Source: Corynebacterium sp. HMSC05H05
GTDB taxonomy: Bacteria > Actinomycetota > Actinomycetes > Mycobacteriales > Mycobacteriaceae
Direction: 5' to 3'
Assembly (NCBI RefSeq): GCF_001807265.1
Contig: NZ_KV788411.1
Location: 1-64,000 of the forward strand
Length of the DNA: 64,000 nucleotides
In this document: positions 11,650-21,122 of the stretch, in pieces
Layout of the letters: each line of letters begins with the position of its first letter
How positions within the stretch are numbered: the first letter of the stretch is position 1
The notes under the pieces: generated by a model
What the model was told of the DNA's origin: nothing
Database searches by the model: none
What the model saw: only the letters and a program-made list of their open reading frames with translations
Position numbers and translations under genes: made by a program

Positions 11650-12258
11650 CTACCCGTACGTGTCGCGGGGCCCGCGGCCCTTCACGTGCAGGGGCCCGTA
11701 CCGCCAACTCTTCGTTTTCGGCCCGTACACGTGCAGCTTGGTCACCACGTCCGGCCCAACCTTCGCCGCGATGGCCGCGAGCACCTCGCGCTGCATGTAC
11801 TTCATTTGCGTGGCCCAGGCGGTGGAATCGCAGCTGACGTGCACTTCGCCGCCCTTGATCATCTCCACGTGCGTGTGCTGGCCGATCTTCTCGCCCACCA
11901 GCTCGGTCCAGTTCCCCATAACCCAGCCGTGCGCCATCTTCTCGGTCCAGTCGCGTTTGCGGATTTCGGTGCCCAGCAGGTTGGAAAAGGAGGAGATTTT
12001 GTAGCTGCGCGGCAATGCGCGCCCGTCCAGGCCGGTGGGGATTCCCCGCACATTTGCTTTGCGACGTTCCTCCGGCACACCCGGACCAGTCTCCAGCCCC
12101 GGCACCGTGATGCTGGCCTTTGGTCCGTCGTGAAGCGATGGTCTGTTGCGCCTGGGGACGGTGCCGGTGCCCTGGCGGGACAGGTCCGGCAGGCGGCCGC
12201 CGCGCTTGCGTGCGGTGGCGCGGACGGTGTCGAAGCTGCGCTTAATCAGATCGCTCAA
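11650..12258 (-). CDS. DUF721 / DciA-like protein
   Basis: A 202-residue protein of the DUF721 family, whose DciA members load or help the replicative helicase in bacteria that lack DnaC. The conserved part is C-terminal, about residues 110-190: [21 protein letters not shown], then [17 protein letters not shown], then [10 protein letters not shown]. The N-terminal ~100 residues are basic and low in complexity, as usual in actinobacteria. It overlaps the recF stop by 17 bases, so it is part of the dnaN-recF-dciA group. The helicase-loading role is inferred from the family and position. Confidence 0.85.
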   Translation of the reverse strand: MSDLIKRSFDTVRATARKRGGRLPDLSRQGTGTVPRRNRPSLHDGPKASITVPGLETGPGVPEERRKANVRGIPTGLDGRALPRSYKISSFSNLLGTEIRKRDWTEKMAHGWVMGNWTELVGEKIGQHTHVEMIKGGEVHVSCDSTAWATQMKYMQREVLAAIAAKVGPDVVTKLHVYGPKTKSWRYGPLHVKGRGPRDTYG

Positions 12259-13423
12259 TGGCGCTCACCCCGTCCTGCATGGTCACAGCAAAGCGTGCGG
12301 CGACGGCGTCGTCGAGGTTGCCGGGCAGGTCGTCGCCCACCGCCGCGGTGACCAGGACCTGCTCCGCGTCGGCGGCGACGTGGACGAGGCGCTCGCGGCG
12401 CTTAGCGTCGAGCTCGGCAAAGACATCGTCGAGGATCAGCACCGGGTCGGTGCCCTCGCTGGCTAAGAGCTGGTATTCGGCCAGGTGGAGCGCCAGCGCG
12501 TAGGACCAGGTTTCGCCGTGGGAGGCGTAGCCCTTCGCGGGTTGGTCGCCGAGCATGAGCGCGAGGTCGTCGCGGTGCGGGCCGACCAGGGTGGCGCCGC
12601 GGTCGATCTCGTCCTTGCGGCGACGTCCCAGCTCGGCGAGCATCGCGGCCTCGAACACCGCCGGGTCTCTTGCCGGCCCGCCGTTGAGCTCGGTGACCGC
12701 CCGGTCGAGCGTGGAGCTGTACGCCACCGACGCGGGGCGCGACTCCGGGGCGACGGACTGGTAGGCCTCGGTGATCCGGTCGGCGAGGTCGTCGACGAGG
12801 CTGAGCCTTCCCGCCACCACCTGCGCGCCGAGCGCGGCGAGCTGGCCGTCCCACACGTCCAGCGTGCTCAGCGCGCTGGCGCCGTCTTCGTCCTGGTAGC
12901 CGCGGCGCAGCGCCATGTTCGAGCTTTTCAGCAGGGCGTTTCGCTGCCGCAGCACCTTTTCGTAGTCCGCGCGGGCGCCGCCGAGGCGGGGTGCTCTTAA
13001 GGCGGCGAGGTCGTCCAGGAACTTGCGGCGCTCCGCCGGCTCGCCCGTGATCAGGCGCAGATCCTCCGGGGAGAACATCACCACCCGCAGCACGCCCAAC
13101 AGCTCGCGGGCGGATTTCAGCCGGGTGCGGTTGATCTGGGCCTGGTTCGCGCCGTGCGCCTTGATCAGCAGGTGCGTGGTCAGCGCGCGGCCGTCATTGA
13201 CCGTGGTTGCGGACACGCGGGCATTCTCGGCGCCGGCGTGGATGAGCGGAGCATCCGTCGATACGCGGTGGCTCGACAGCTTCGACGAATAATGGACCGC
13301 CTCGACGATATTGGTCTTGCCGTGGCCGTTGCGGCCCGCGAAAACGGTCACGCCCGGCTCAAGCTTGAGATTCAGCTCGGGCCACGAGCGGAAATCACGC
13401 AGATCAAGCTCGCGGACGTGCAT
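12242..13423 (-). CDS. recF: DNA replication/repair protein RecF
   Basis: A 393-residue SMC-like ATPase of the RecFOR gap-repair pathway, binding ssDNA-dsDNA junctions and helping RecA loading. It opens [12 protein letters not shown], the classic RecF start, followed by Walker A GRNGHGKT at residues 30-37. The signature segment [17 protein letters not shown] is at about residue 302, and Walker [14 protein letters not shown] at about 327. The gene is 3 bases downstream of dnaN. Confidence 0.96.
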   Translation of the reverse strand: MHVRELDLRDFRSWPELNLKLEPGVTVFAGRNGHGKTNIVEAVHYSSKLSSHRVSTDAPLIHAGAENARVSATTVNDGRALTTHLLIKAHGANQAQINRTRLKSARELLGVLRVVMFSPEDLRLITGEPAERRKFLDDLAALRAPRLGGARADYEKVLRQRNALLKSSNMALRRGYQDEDGASALSTLDVWDGQLAALGAQVVAGRLSLVDDLADRITEAYQSVAPESRPASVAYSSTLDRAVTELNGGPARDPAVFEAAMLAELGRRRKDEIDRGATLVGPHRDDLALMLGDQPAKGYASHGETWSYALALHLAEYQLLASEGTDPVLILDDVFAELDAKRRERLVHVAADAEQVLVTAAVGDDLPGNLDDAVAARFAVTMQDGVSAIERSD

Positions 13424-13426
13424 AGG

Positions 13427-14611
13427 CTAGCCCGGAAGGCGAACCGGCATGAGCAGGTAAGTGAAGTGCGTGTCCGGGGTCGGGAACGTGCCGTCCTCGC
13501 CGCGCTCCGGCAGCTGATCCGGCTGCGGGATCATGATCGCCGGGCGGGAGGCCTCCGTGAAGCCGAACACGACGCGGTCGGTGCCGATGACCGAAAGGCC
13601 GTCGCGAAGATAGCCCGCATTGAACGCGATGAGCAGCTCATCCACGCCGGTGAACGCGGCCTGGAGCGTCTCCTGGGCGGCGCCCGAATCCGCGCCGGAG
13701 GAGAACAGCGTCAGCTCGCCCTCCTTGAAGTGCATGCGCAGCTGCGCGTTGCGGTCCGCGACTAGGCTCACGCGGCGGATGGATTCCAGCAGCGGCGCGA
13801 CCTCCACCGACGCGATCGCCGTGTGCGTCTTCGGCAGCAGCGGCGCGACGTTCGGGAAATCCGCATCGAGCATGCGGGTGGTGGTTTCGCGGTTGCCGGT
13901 GTGCAGGCCGAACAGGCCGTCGCCGCCGATGTTGTCGGCCGCGCCAGCCGCGAGCTCCACCGGGTCGTCGATAGAAGTGTCCAGCGTGCGCGCGTTATCC
14001 AGCAGCGTCTTGGCCGGGATGAGCAGGTCGGCCTTGACATCCGGGCTGGTCGGCTCCCAGGTCAGGTGGCGCTGCGCCAGGCGGAAACGGTCCGTGGCGG
14101 TGAGGGTGACATTCTCGCCGTCGATCTCCACGTGGATGCCGGTGAGCATCGGCAGCGTGTCGTCGCGGCCGGCGGCGGAGGCCACCTGGGTCACCGCGCC
14201 CGTGAGCGCCGCCGGGGAGATGCGGCCGGTGACCTCGGGCAGGTGCGGCAGCTGCGGGTAATCGTCCAACGCAATGAGCGGGAGCTCGAAGCGGGAGGAG
14301 CGCGCCTTCAGCGTCATCACCTTGGAGTCGGTGGAGACCTCGATGGCGTCGTTCGGCATGGTGCCCACGATGTCCGCGAGCAGTTTGCCGGCAACCGCGA
14401 CTCGGCCAGGCTCGTTCACCTCGGCGCCGATGCGCACACGGGTGGAGACCTCGTAGTCGAAGCCCGCGAACTCCAGGCCGTTGTCGTCGGCCGTAATTAC
14501 AACCGCGCGCAGCACCGGCTGCGTCGACTTGGTGGGCAGGCTGCGCGCGACCCACGCCGCGGCGTCCGCGAGCTCATCCTTATGGACGCGAAACGACACA
14601 TTGTTGTCCAT
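13427..14611 (-). CDS. dnaN: DNA polymerase III beta sliding clamp
   Basis: A 394-residue three-domain sliding clamp that tethers polymerase III to DNA. Typical segments are PVLRAVVITADDNGLEFAGFDYEVSTR near the N-terminus, LLIPAKTLLDNARTL in the second domain and the C-terminal FTYLLMPVRLPG, which matches the family's closing YLLMPVRL. It is the first gene after the oriC spacer and is transcribed with recF and the DciA-like gene. Confidence 0.98.
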   Translation of the reverse strand: MDNNVSFRVHKDELADAAAWVARSLPTKSTQPVLRAVVITADDNGLEFAGFDYEVSTRVRIGAEVNEPGRVAVAGKLLADIVGTMPNDAIEVSTDSKVMTLKARSSRFELPLIALDDYPQLPHLPEVTGRISPAALTGAVTQVASAAGRDDTLPMLTGIHVEIDGENVTLTATDRFRLAQRHLTWEPTSPDVKADLLIPAKTLLDNARTLDTSIDDPVELAAGAADNIGGDGLFGLHTGNRETTTRMLDADFPNVAPLLPKTHTAIASVEVAPLLESIRRVSLVADRNAQLRMHFKEGELTLFSSGADSGAAQETLQAAFTGVDELLIAFNAGYLRDGLSVIGTDRVVFGFTEASRPAIMIPQPDQLPERGEDGTFPTPDTHFTYLLMPVRLPG

Positions 14612-15355
14612 GACTGCGCAGTCTCCTTTGGCATTTTTGGCATTTCGGGCAGAGCCAGATCGGACACCACTCTACATTTGTGATTCGCCTGCGCGCACTC
14701 TGCCTATCGACGTCCACCTCCCGGATCGCAGACGTCATTCTGGGCCGCGGCGAGATTGCACACCCTCTCTTTCTCCAGATTGAATTACAAGAAGTAAAGA
14801 GGGGAACAACAGTAGGTGTTGGGGAATCTGTGGATTGGGCCGGTTCTGCGCCGGTCGCACGGCGTGTCGGGTGTGTGATTTGGGCTGTGGATAACTTGTG
14901 GATAAGTCGGGGCTTCTGTGGATAGTTTTTCGGGGTCGTTGAAATTACACAAACGGAACCGCGTTCTTCCACCGGTTATGCACACCCTGTCCCCAGGCTC
15001 AGCTTTTGTGATGGCGGTTACATTGTGATCTACTTGGCCAAACAACATTGGTGTAATTACACAGGTGTGGATAGGACTGTGGAGAGTGGTACGGAAGTGA
15101 TTGTTGTTTCCTGACCACGCGCCAAAACCACAAACCCTGGGATCGCGCGATGTTTGAGCATTCCAAGGGTTTGCCGAAATGTGGATCCCGGGACCGTGTT
15201 CCCCTCGCCTAGCGCCCCCAATCCACGGATCCAGCTATCAGCACCTCGATTTTCGCCCCCAGGAGCCGAATAGCTGGGTCCTTGTAGCTGGAAACTCGCG
15301 CGGGGGTGGGCGAAACCGCCAAAACAGCCCGAGAACCCCCGAACCCCCGGCCCGC
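14612..15355. other. oriC candidate: dnaN-dnaA spacer with DnaA boxes
   Basis: A 744-bp gene-free spacer. On the plus strand perfect boxes TGTGGATAA are at 14886-14894 and 14897-14905, with near matches at 14829 (TGTGGATTG), 14917 and 15066 (TGTGGATAG), 14976 (TTATGCACA) and 15180 (TGTGGATCC). A 12-bp perfect palindrome GTGTAATTACAC is at 15051-15062 in the most AT-rich part. In actinobacteria oriC commonly lies between dnaA and dnaN. The open frames here have no coding signals. Confidence 0.75.
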
Positions 15356-16945
15356 CTACCGCGAGCGGGTGCGGGCGCGGTTCTTGATCACCTGCGTGAG
15401 TTCCTGGATCTCGTCGTAGGTGCCGCGGTTTTCCGTCATTTCCTTGCGGATCTTGCGGTCCGCGTACATGACGGTGGTGTGGTCCTTGCCGCCGAACTCG
15501 TCGCCGATCTTGGGCAGGGACAGCTCGGTCAGCTCGCGGCACAGGTACATCGCGATCTGGCGCGCGTGGGCGACCTGCCTGGTCTTTCCGGCGCCGGTGA
15601 GCTGTTCCTGGGAGACCTGGAAGTACTCGGCGGCGGCGTCCTTGATGCCGTCGGCGGTGATGTTGACGTCGCCTTCGTCGGGCAGGATGTCGCGCAGTGC
15701 GACCTGGGCGACTTCCATGGTGATCGGTTCGTTGATCAGCGACGAGTACGCCGAGACACGGATCAGCGCGCCTTCGAGTTCGCGGATGGAGGACTCGAAT
15801 TGGGAGGCAATGAGCTCGAGCACGGCGTGGTCGACCTGGGTGCCGTCGGCCGCCGCCTTCTTCATCAGGATGGCGATGCGGGTTTCCAGGTCTGGCGGCT
15901 GCACGTCGGTGATTAGGCCGCTGATGAAGCGTGTCCTCAGCCGGTCCTCGAGTGTGGTCAGCTCCTTCGGCGGCCGGTCGGAGGACAGGATGATCTGCTT
16001 GTTTGCCTGGTGCAGCGCGTTGAAGGTGTGGAAGAACTCTTCCTGGGTTCCTTCTTTGCCTTCGAGGAACTGGATGTCGTCGACCATCAGGATGTCCAGG
16101 TTGCGGTAGCGCCGCTTGAAGGATTCTTGGCGGTCGTCGCGCACGGAGTTGATGTAGTCGTTGGTGAATTCTTCGGAGGAGACGTATTTGATGCGCAGGC
16201 CCGGCTGCAGCACGCGCGCGTAGTTGCCGGCGGCGTGCAGGAGGTGGGTTTTGCCCAGTCCGGATCCGCCCCAGATGAACAGGGGGTTGTAGGCCTTGGC
16301 GGGATTTTCGGCGACGGCGACGGCGGCGCCGTTGGCGAAGCGGTTGGACGAGCCGATGACGAAGTTTTCGAAGGTGTACTTCGGGTTCAGGCTGGCTTCG
16401 CGGTCCGGGTCGTGCGCGGGTTTCTCGCGGGGGATGCGGCGGTCCACGGTGGGGTGCGCATTTGCTTCTCGACGCCGCCCCGCCACCTGTGCAGCATGCA
16501 TCTGCGCCAATTCGTCCAGTCCCATGGGGATCTGCTCCCCCGGCGCCGGCGCTTCGGCGTGGGATTGGGTGGGCTGCCAGCTCGGCTCCGGCGACGGTGC
16601 CGGCGGCTGAACAGGCTGAACAGGCTGGGGCTGAGGTTCGGGCTTGGGCGCAGGTTCCGGCTCGGGTGCGGCCACGGACACGGCCAGGGCGTAGGGCTGG
16701 CCGGTGTGGGAGGACAGCAGTGCCGTGATGTGGGGAGCCAGGGACTCCTCAATGACATTTTTGGCGGCTTGGTGGGGTGCGGAGAGTAGGGCGTAGCCGT
16801 CGACAAGCACGACCGGCTTCATCAGCCGCAGGTAGGCGCGCTGCTGGGGGGTAAGCGTGGGTACGGACGAGGTGGCCTGCTCCGAGAGGCGCAGCAGCTC
16901 GTCGACGACGCCGCGCCACAGGTCCTCGAGGTGTTGGTCCGCCAA
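15356..16945 (-). CDS. dnaA: Chromosomal replication initiator DnaA
   Basis: A 529-residue AAA+ initiator that binds DnaA boxes and opens oriC. Domain I spans about residues 1-95. A Pro-rich linker follows (PEPEPAPKPEPQPQPVQPVQ at about 113-132). The AAA+ core has Walker A WGGSGLGKTHLLHA at about residue 225 and Walker B ILMVDDIQFL at about 288. The DNA-binding domain IV carries GGKDHTTVMYADRKI near residue 486. The start is TTG at 16943-16945, with GGAG six bases upstream. It is flanked on both sides by DnaA-box clusters, consistent with autoregulation. Confidence 0.97.
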   Translation of the reverse strand: MADQHLEDLWRGVVDELLRLSEQATSSVPTLTPQQRAYLRLMKPVVLVDGYALLSAPHQAAKNVIEESLAPHITALLSSHTGQPYALAVSVAAPEPEPAPKPEPQPQPVQPVQPPAPSPEPSWQPTQSHAEAPAPGEQIPMGLDELAQMHAAQVAGRRREANAHPTVDRRIPREKPAHDPDREASLNPKYTFENFVIGSSNRFANGAAVAVAENPAKAYNPLFIWGGSGLGKTHLLHAAGNYARVLQPGLRIKYVSSEEFTNDYINSVRDDRQESFKRRYRNLDILMVDDIQFLEGKEGTQEEFFHTFNALHQANKQIILSSDRPPKELTTLEDRLRTRFISGLITDVQPPDLETRIAILMKKAAADGTQVDHAVLELIASQFESSIRELEGALIRVSAYSSLINEPITMEVAQVALRDILPDEGDVNITADGIKDAAAEYFQVSQEQLTGAGKTRQVAHARQIAMYLCRELTELSLPKIGDEFGGKDHTTVMYADRKIRKEMTENRGTYDEIQELTQVIKNRARTRSR

Positions 16946-17688
16946 CGTCGTCTCCAGTCTGTTCCTGTCTACACGTGCAATTCACAACTTCGCTCGCCCG
17001 CTCGGCGCGCTGCCACCTGCTGTTCCACAGAGTTATCCACAGGTGTGGATACTCTAGCAGTGGCGGTTGTCCACAAGGCTTGCACGCCCTGTGGATAACT
17101 TAGTGTGAAGTTGTGCAGGTCTGTGACCTGCCTAAACAAGACGTTTTGGGTGAAAGTCTCAACCGGTACTTCACAGTTATCCACAGGCCTGTGCATCCCC
17201 AGGCTGTGCGATTGTGGTGATTGCTTCATTGTTACCCGCTCCGACCTTGGGCTGTCGAAACTTCGCCCGGGCCGGTTTTTGTGGATAACTTGACGCGTCG
17301 AACAGCTGTCCACATCCTGTCAGCGCCCTCGCAGGGTGCGGGGAGGATTTCCCGCCCCACCTGCGAAAAAACACACCGTTGTAATTACGGGGGTACCCGA
17401 TTGCCCCTGGAGAAATTGCCGCGTGTTGATTTGGCCGGGGCGCACAAATTCGCGTAGTCTTAAGCCCGTCTTTACGTCGGTTGCACCGGCGTACATCTGA
17501 GAGCACCGCCCCCGCCGGGCACCGGGCCGCTTGATCAAGGCGAGCTGGCGAAGGCGCTGCACGCGAACTGCGCTCCACATCCGGAGCCGAACCGCAATCT
17601 CAACGCAACGTTTCACATTTGGAACGGCCACTTCCCCGGGAGGCTTAGACGAGCCGTCGGCTGTTCATGACCGCACAAGGAGTCCACC
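16946..17688. other. dnaA-rpmH spacer with a second DnaA-box cluster
   Basis: A 743-bp spacer between the divergent dnaA and rpmH genes. Perfect boxes are TTATCCACA at 17033-17041 and 17177-17185, and TGTGGATAA at 17090-17098 and 17280-17288. Near matches are at 17044 (TGTGGATAC) and 17067 (TTGTCCACA). It contains the promoters of dnaA and of rpmH-rnpA; a possible rpmH -10 is TAGTCT near 17455. It could be part of a bipartite origin or only the dnaA autoregulatory region. Confidence 0.7.
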
Positions 17689-17826
17689 GTGTCTAAGCGG
17701 ACTTTCCAGCCGAACAACCGTCGTCGCGCACGCAAGCACGGCTTCCGTGCCCGTATGCAGACCCGCGCCGGCCGCGCCATCGTTTCCGCGCGCCGCAAGA
17801 AGGGCCGCGCAAAGCTGACGGCATAG
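17689..17826 (+). CDS. rpmH: 50S ribosomal protein L34
   Basis: A 45-residue basic protein, [19 protein letters not shown] and so on, matching L34 over its whole length ([17 protein letters not shown] near the end). The start is GTG at 17689 with AAGGAG seven bases upstream. It is the first gene of rpmH-rnpA-yidD-yidC. Confidence 0.97.
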   Translation: MSKRTFQPNNRRRARKHGFRARMQTRAGRAIVSARRKKGRAKLTA

Positions 17827-17840
17827 CTTAAAACCCGCGC

Positions 17841-18209
17841 GTGTTACCCCGCCCGCACAAACTTTCTTCCTCCGCAGACTTCAAAGCTGCGATGAGGAAG
17901 GGTGTGCGCGCGGGGTCTCGCACGTTAATGGTGCATCTGCACCAGCGGAAAGACCCTGTCATCCAGGGCGGGCCGCGCTTCGGGCTAGTGGTGTCGAAGC
18001 AGGTGGGCAACGCCGTGACGCGCCATGCCGTGTCGCGGAAGTTGCGGAATGTGGTGGTGCAGCGGGAGCTCGTCGATAAGCTTGGGCGCTCCTTCGATGT
18101 TGTGATCCGCGCCCTGCCGCCCGCCGCCGCCGCAACGAGCGACGAGCTCGCGCGGGATTTGGAAAAGGCCCTGGAAAAAGCGCTGCACAAAGCGCAAAAG
18201 AAGCGATAA
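17841..18209 (+). CDS. rnpA: Ribonuclease P protein component
   Basis: A 122-residue basic protein that binds the RNase P RNA and helps 5' processing of tRNA. It starts with GTG ([21 protein letters not shown]). It contains the family motif [18 protein letters not shown], equivalent to the RNR motif, at about residues 56-73. Its TAA overlaps the yidD ATG. Confidence 0.95.
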   Translation: MLPRPHKLSSSADFKAAMRKGVRAGSRTLMVHLHQRKDPVIQGGPRFGLVVSKQVGNAVTRHAVSRKLRNVVVQRELVDKLGRSFDVVIRALPPAAAATSDELARDLEKALEKALHKAQKKR

Positions 18210-18496
18210 TGGCTTACTTCAACTTCGCCGGCGGTGAAATCCCCGCCGCGAAGGGGCCGGCCGCGAAAGCGCTGGTGGCGCTGATTCGCGGTTACCAAAA
18301 GTACATCTCACCCCTTAAGATGGGCGGGACGTGCCGTTTTATGCCAGTATGCAGTGCGTATGCGCTCGAAGCCGTGTCACGCCACGGAGCGGTGCGCGGC
18401 GGCGCAATGGCCGCGGCCAGGCTGTGCAAATGCGGGCCCTGGCACCCCGGCGGCTACGACCCAGTGCCGGGCAGCATTGAAATGAGTGAGGAGTAA
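18209..18496 (+). CDS. yidD: Membrane protein insertion efficiency factor YidD
   Basis: A 95-residue protein of the YidD family, thought to help YidC-dependent membrane insertion. Family motifs: [32 protein letters not shown] in parts, with the Cys pair [10 protein letters not shown] at about residues 42-51, and [15 protein letters not shown] at about 73-87. It sits between rnpA and yidC as in most bacteria. Confidence 0.95.
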   Translation: MAYFNFAGGEIPAAKGPAAKALVALIRGYQKYISPLKMGGTCRFMPVCSAYALEAVSRHGAVRGGAMAAARLCKCGPWHPGGYDPVPGSIEMSEE

Positions 18497-18505
18497 CACC
18501 GAAAC

Positions 18506-19471
18506 GTGCTGAATTTCATCTATTGGCCGATTTCCTGGGTGCTGAGGTTCTGGCACGAGGTTCTCGGCTTTGTCATCCCCAAGGATTCGGGCATCTCCTG
18601 GATTCTGGCCATCGTTTTGCTCACCTGCACGGTGCGCCTGCTGCTGCTGAAGCCGATGGTCAACCAGATGCGCTCCATGCGCAAGATGCAGGAGATGCAG
18701 CCGCGGATGCAGGAAATCCGCGAGAAGTACAAGGGCGACCAGCAGAAGATCGCCGAAGAGACGCAGAAGCTCTACCGCGAAAACGGCACCAACCCGCTGT
18801 CGTCCTGCATCGTGCCGATCGTGCAGCTGCCCATCTTCATCGGCCTGCTGCACGTGCTGCGCTCCTTCAACCGCACCAGTGAGCTGGGCATGTCCGTGGA
18901 GGAGAACCGCTCCACCGCGAATTACGCCTTCCCGGCGGAAGACGTGCAGTCCTTCCTGGACGCAGACTTCTTCGGCGTGCCGCTGTCCGCGTACATGTCC
19001 ATGCCGCAGGAGGCCTTCGCCGCGTTCGGCAACGTGGACCTGACCCGCGCGCAGATCATCGCCGTGTGCCTGCCGCTGGTTGTGCTGTGTGCGGCGTTTA
19101 CCCACCTCAACGCCCGCATCATGGTCAAGCGCCAGGAGGCCCGCAAGGCCGCTGGCAAGGGCCCGAAGCCGCAGGGCGAGATGGCCGAGATGATGCAGAA
19201 CCAGATGGGTCTGATGAACAAGATGATGATGTGGTTCTTCCCCGTCATGATTCTTGCCACCGGCGTGATCTGGCACATCGGCCTGCTGTTCTACATGCTC
19301 ACAAACAACCTGTGGACGTTCTTCCAGACCATGTGGCTGAACAACAAGATGGACAAAGAAGAGGCCGCCGAGGAGGCGCGCAAGGTGGAGCTCAAGCGCA
19401 CCACCGCCCCCGCCCCGGGCGCGCGCACCAAGGACCGCCGCACCAAGAAGCAGCGGAAGCAAGGTAAGTAG
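18506..19471 (+). CDS. yidC: Membrane protein insertase YidC
   Basis: A 321-residue insertase of the YidC/Oxa1/Alb3 family without the large periplasmic domain of Gram-negative YidC. Hydrophobic segments are at about residues 5-25, 30-50, 95-115, 175-200 and 240-275. The conserved stretch NGTNPLSSCIVPIVQLPIFIGL covers residues 91-112 in parts, followed by a basic Lys-rich tail. GTG start at 18506 with GAGGAG upstream. No jag gene follows; rsmG is next. Confidence 0.95.
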   Translation: MLNFIYWPISWVLRFWHEVLGFVIPKDSGISWILAIVLLTCTVRLLLLKPMVNQMRSMRKMQEMQPRMQEIREKYKGDQQKIAEETQKLYRENGTNPLSSCIVPIVQLPIFIGLLHVLRSFNRTSELGMSVEENRSTANYAFPAEDVQSFLDADFFGVPLSAYMSMPQEAFAAFGNVDLTRAQIIAVCLPLVVLCAAFTHLNARIMVKRQEARKAAGKGPKPQGEMAEMMQNQMGLMNKMMMWFFPVMILATGVIWHIGLLFYMLTNNLWTFFQTMWLNNKMDKEEAAEEARKVELKRTTAPAPGARTKDRRTKKQRKQGK

Positions 19472-19490
19472 CAGTCGCTTATCGACGCAT

Positions 19491-19520
19491 GTCCCGGCCC
19501 GTTTTCGGCCGGGACTTTTT
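19491..19520 (+). terminator. Terminator after yidC
   Basis: A 9-bp stem GTCCCGGCC/GGCCGGGAC (19491-19499, 19507-19515) followed by five T. It separates rpmH-yidC from rsmG-parAB. Confidence 0.85.
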
Positions 19521-19550
19521 CATGTCGGCGGGCCGACTACAGTGTTGTGC

Positions 19551-20183
19551 ATGTCGGATACCTCCCCTGCAGCCGCAGCCCAAGTTTTCGGAGAACGCCT
19601 CGGATTGGCAGAGGCCTACCACCGCTCGCTGGCCACCACGGCCGCCGAGCGCGGCTTCATCGGGCCCAAAGAGGTGGACCGCCTGTGGGAGCGCCACATC
19701 CTCAACTGCGCCGTGATCGCGGAGGCGTTCGAGCCCGGGCTGAAGGTCGCGGACATCGGTTCCGGTGCGGGCCTTCCCGGTATCCCGCTGGCGATCGCGC
19801 GGCCGGACCTGTCCATCACGCTGATTGAGCCGCTGCTGAAGCGCTCCACCTACCTGGGCGAGGTTGTTTCCGAGCTGGGCCTGGACAACGTCACCGTGGT
19901 GCGCGGCCGTGCCGAGGAGCAGCCCAAGGCGGAGTTCGACGCCGTCACCTCCCGCGCCGTCGCCCCGCTGGGTAAGCTCGCCGGGTGGTCCATTCCGCTG
20001 CTGCAGGGCGGCGGGCACATGATTGCGATGAAGGGCGAATCCGTGGCTGAGGAACTCGAGCGCGACGCCAAGGCCATTACGAAGGCCGGCGGCGGCGAGG
20101 CGGAGATCTTCACCGTGGGCGAATCCGTGCTGGACCAGCCCACCACGTTGATCCGTATCCAGCGCAGAAAGAAGGGGGCGTAG
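19551..20183 (+). CDS. rsmG: 16S rRNA (guanine-N7)-methyltransferase RsmG (GidB)
   Basis: A 210-residue SAM-dependent enzyme that methylates N7 of G527 in 16S rRNA. The SAM-binding motif is VADIGSGAGLPGIPLAI at about residues 64-80, preceded by RLWERHILNC and followed by SRAVAPLGKL. ATG 19551 is preferred; the frame begins nine bases earlier at a GTG. The TAG is followed directly by the parA ATG. Confidence 0.96.
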   Translation: MSDTSPAAAAQVFGERLGLAEAYHRSLATTAAERGFIGPKEVDRLWERHILNCAVIAEAFEPGLKVADIGSGAGLPGIPLAIARPDLSITLIEPLLKRSTYLGEVVSELGLDNVTVVRGRAEEQPKAEFDAVTSRAVAPLGKLAGWSIPLLQGGGHMIAMKGESVAEELERDAKAITKAGGGEAEIFTVGESVLDQPTTLIRIQRRKKGA

Positions 20184-21119
20184 ATGGAAGACTACGACGA
20201 GACTCCTGTGATGGAGGCGGCGATGCGCGCGGCGCGGGTGACGTCGAGAAGCGAAGCGCTGCCGAAGCCGGACCAGCCGCGCGTGATCACCGTGGCCAAC
20301 CAGAAGGGCGGCGTGGGCAAGACCACCACCAGCGTGAACCTGGCGGCCGGCCTGAGCAAGCAGGGCCTGAAGGTGCTGGTGATTGACCTGGATCCGCAGG
20401 GCAACGCCTCGACCGCGCTCGGTGCGGAGCACACCTCCGGCACCACGTCGAGCTACGAGCTGCTCATCGGCGAGGCCGAGGCCTCCGACGCCGTGCAGCC
20501 TCACCCGGAGAATCCGAACCTGTTCTGCATCCCCGCCACCATCGACCTGGCCGGCGCGGAGATCGAGCTGGTGTCAATGGTGCGGCGCGAGTACCGCCTG
20601 CACGACCAGATCCGCCGCGGATTCTTGGACGAGCACGGCTTCGACTACGTGTTCATCGACTGCCCGCCGTCGCTCGGCCTACTCACCATCAACGCGATGA
20701 CCGCGGTGGACGAGGTGCTCATCCCCATCCAGTGCGAGTACTACGCGCTCGAGGGCGTGGGCCAGCTGTTGGGCAACATCGGTATGATCCGTGAGCACCT
20801 GAACAACAACCTGCACATCTCCGCGATCGTGCTGACCATGTACGACGCCCGCACCCGCCTCGCCGCCGACGTGGCTGACGAGGTGCGCGGCCAGTTCGGC
20901 CAAGTGGTGCTGAACAACGTCATCCCCCGCTCCGTGAAGGTCTCCGAGGCACCCGGCTACGGCCAAACCGTCATCGACTACGACCCCGGATCCCGCGGCG
21001 CGCTGGCCTACTTCGACGCGGCGAAGGAGCTGGCCACCCGCGGCGACTACCAGCCGCACCCCACCACCGGCCCGATCGGCGTGAGCCCCGAGGTCTACAA
21101 CCAGCTCGAGGAGGAGTAA
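20184..21119 (+). CDS. parA: Chromosome partitioning ATPase ParA
   Basis: A 311-residue deviant Walker A ATPase that positions origins together with ParB. The deviant Walker A is NQKGGVGKTTT at about residues 39-49, the LDPQGNAS segment at about 73 and YVFIDCPPSLGLLT at about 154. The N-terminal extension of about 30 residues is usual in actinobacteria. It is three bases upstream of parB. Confidence 0.97.
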   Translation: MEDYDETPVMEAAMRAARVTSRSEALPKPDQPRVITVANQKGGVGKTTTSVNLAAGLSKQGLKVLVIDLDPQGNASTALGAEHTSGTTSSYELLIGEAEASDAVQPHPENPNLFCIPATIDLAGAEIELVSMVRREYRLHDQIRRGFLDEHGFDYVFIDCPPSLGLLTINAMTAVDEVLIPIQCEYYALEGVGQLLGNIGMIREHLNNNLHISAIVLTMYDARTRLAADVADEVRGQFGQVVLNNVIPRSVKVSEAPGYGQTVIDYDPGSRGALAYFDAAKELATRGDYQPHPTTGPIGVSPEVYNQLEEE

Positions 21120-21122
21120 TCA

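Noticed and set aside
14785-15542. Short open frames in the dnaN-dnaA spacer
   Set aside because: They run through DnaA boxes, lack SD sequences and have no recognisable protein pattern.
19472-19550. A jag (R3H/KH) gene between yidC and rsmG
   Set aside because: The gap is only 79 bases and holds a terminator, so jag is absent at this locus.
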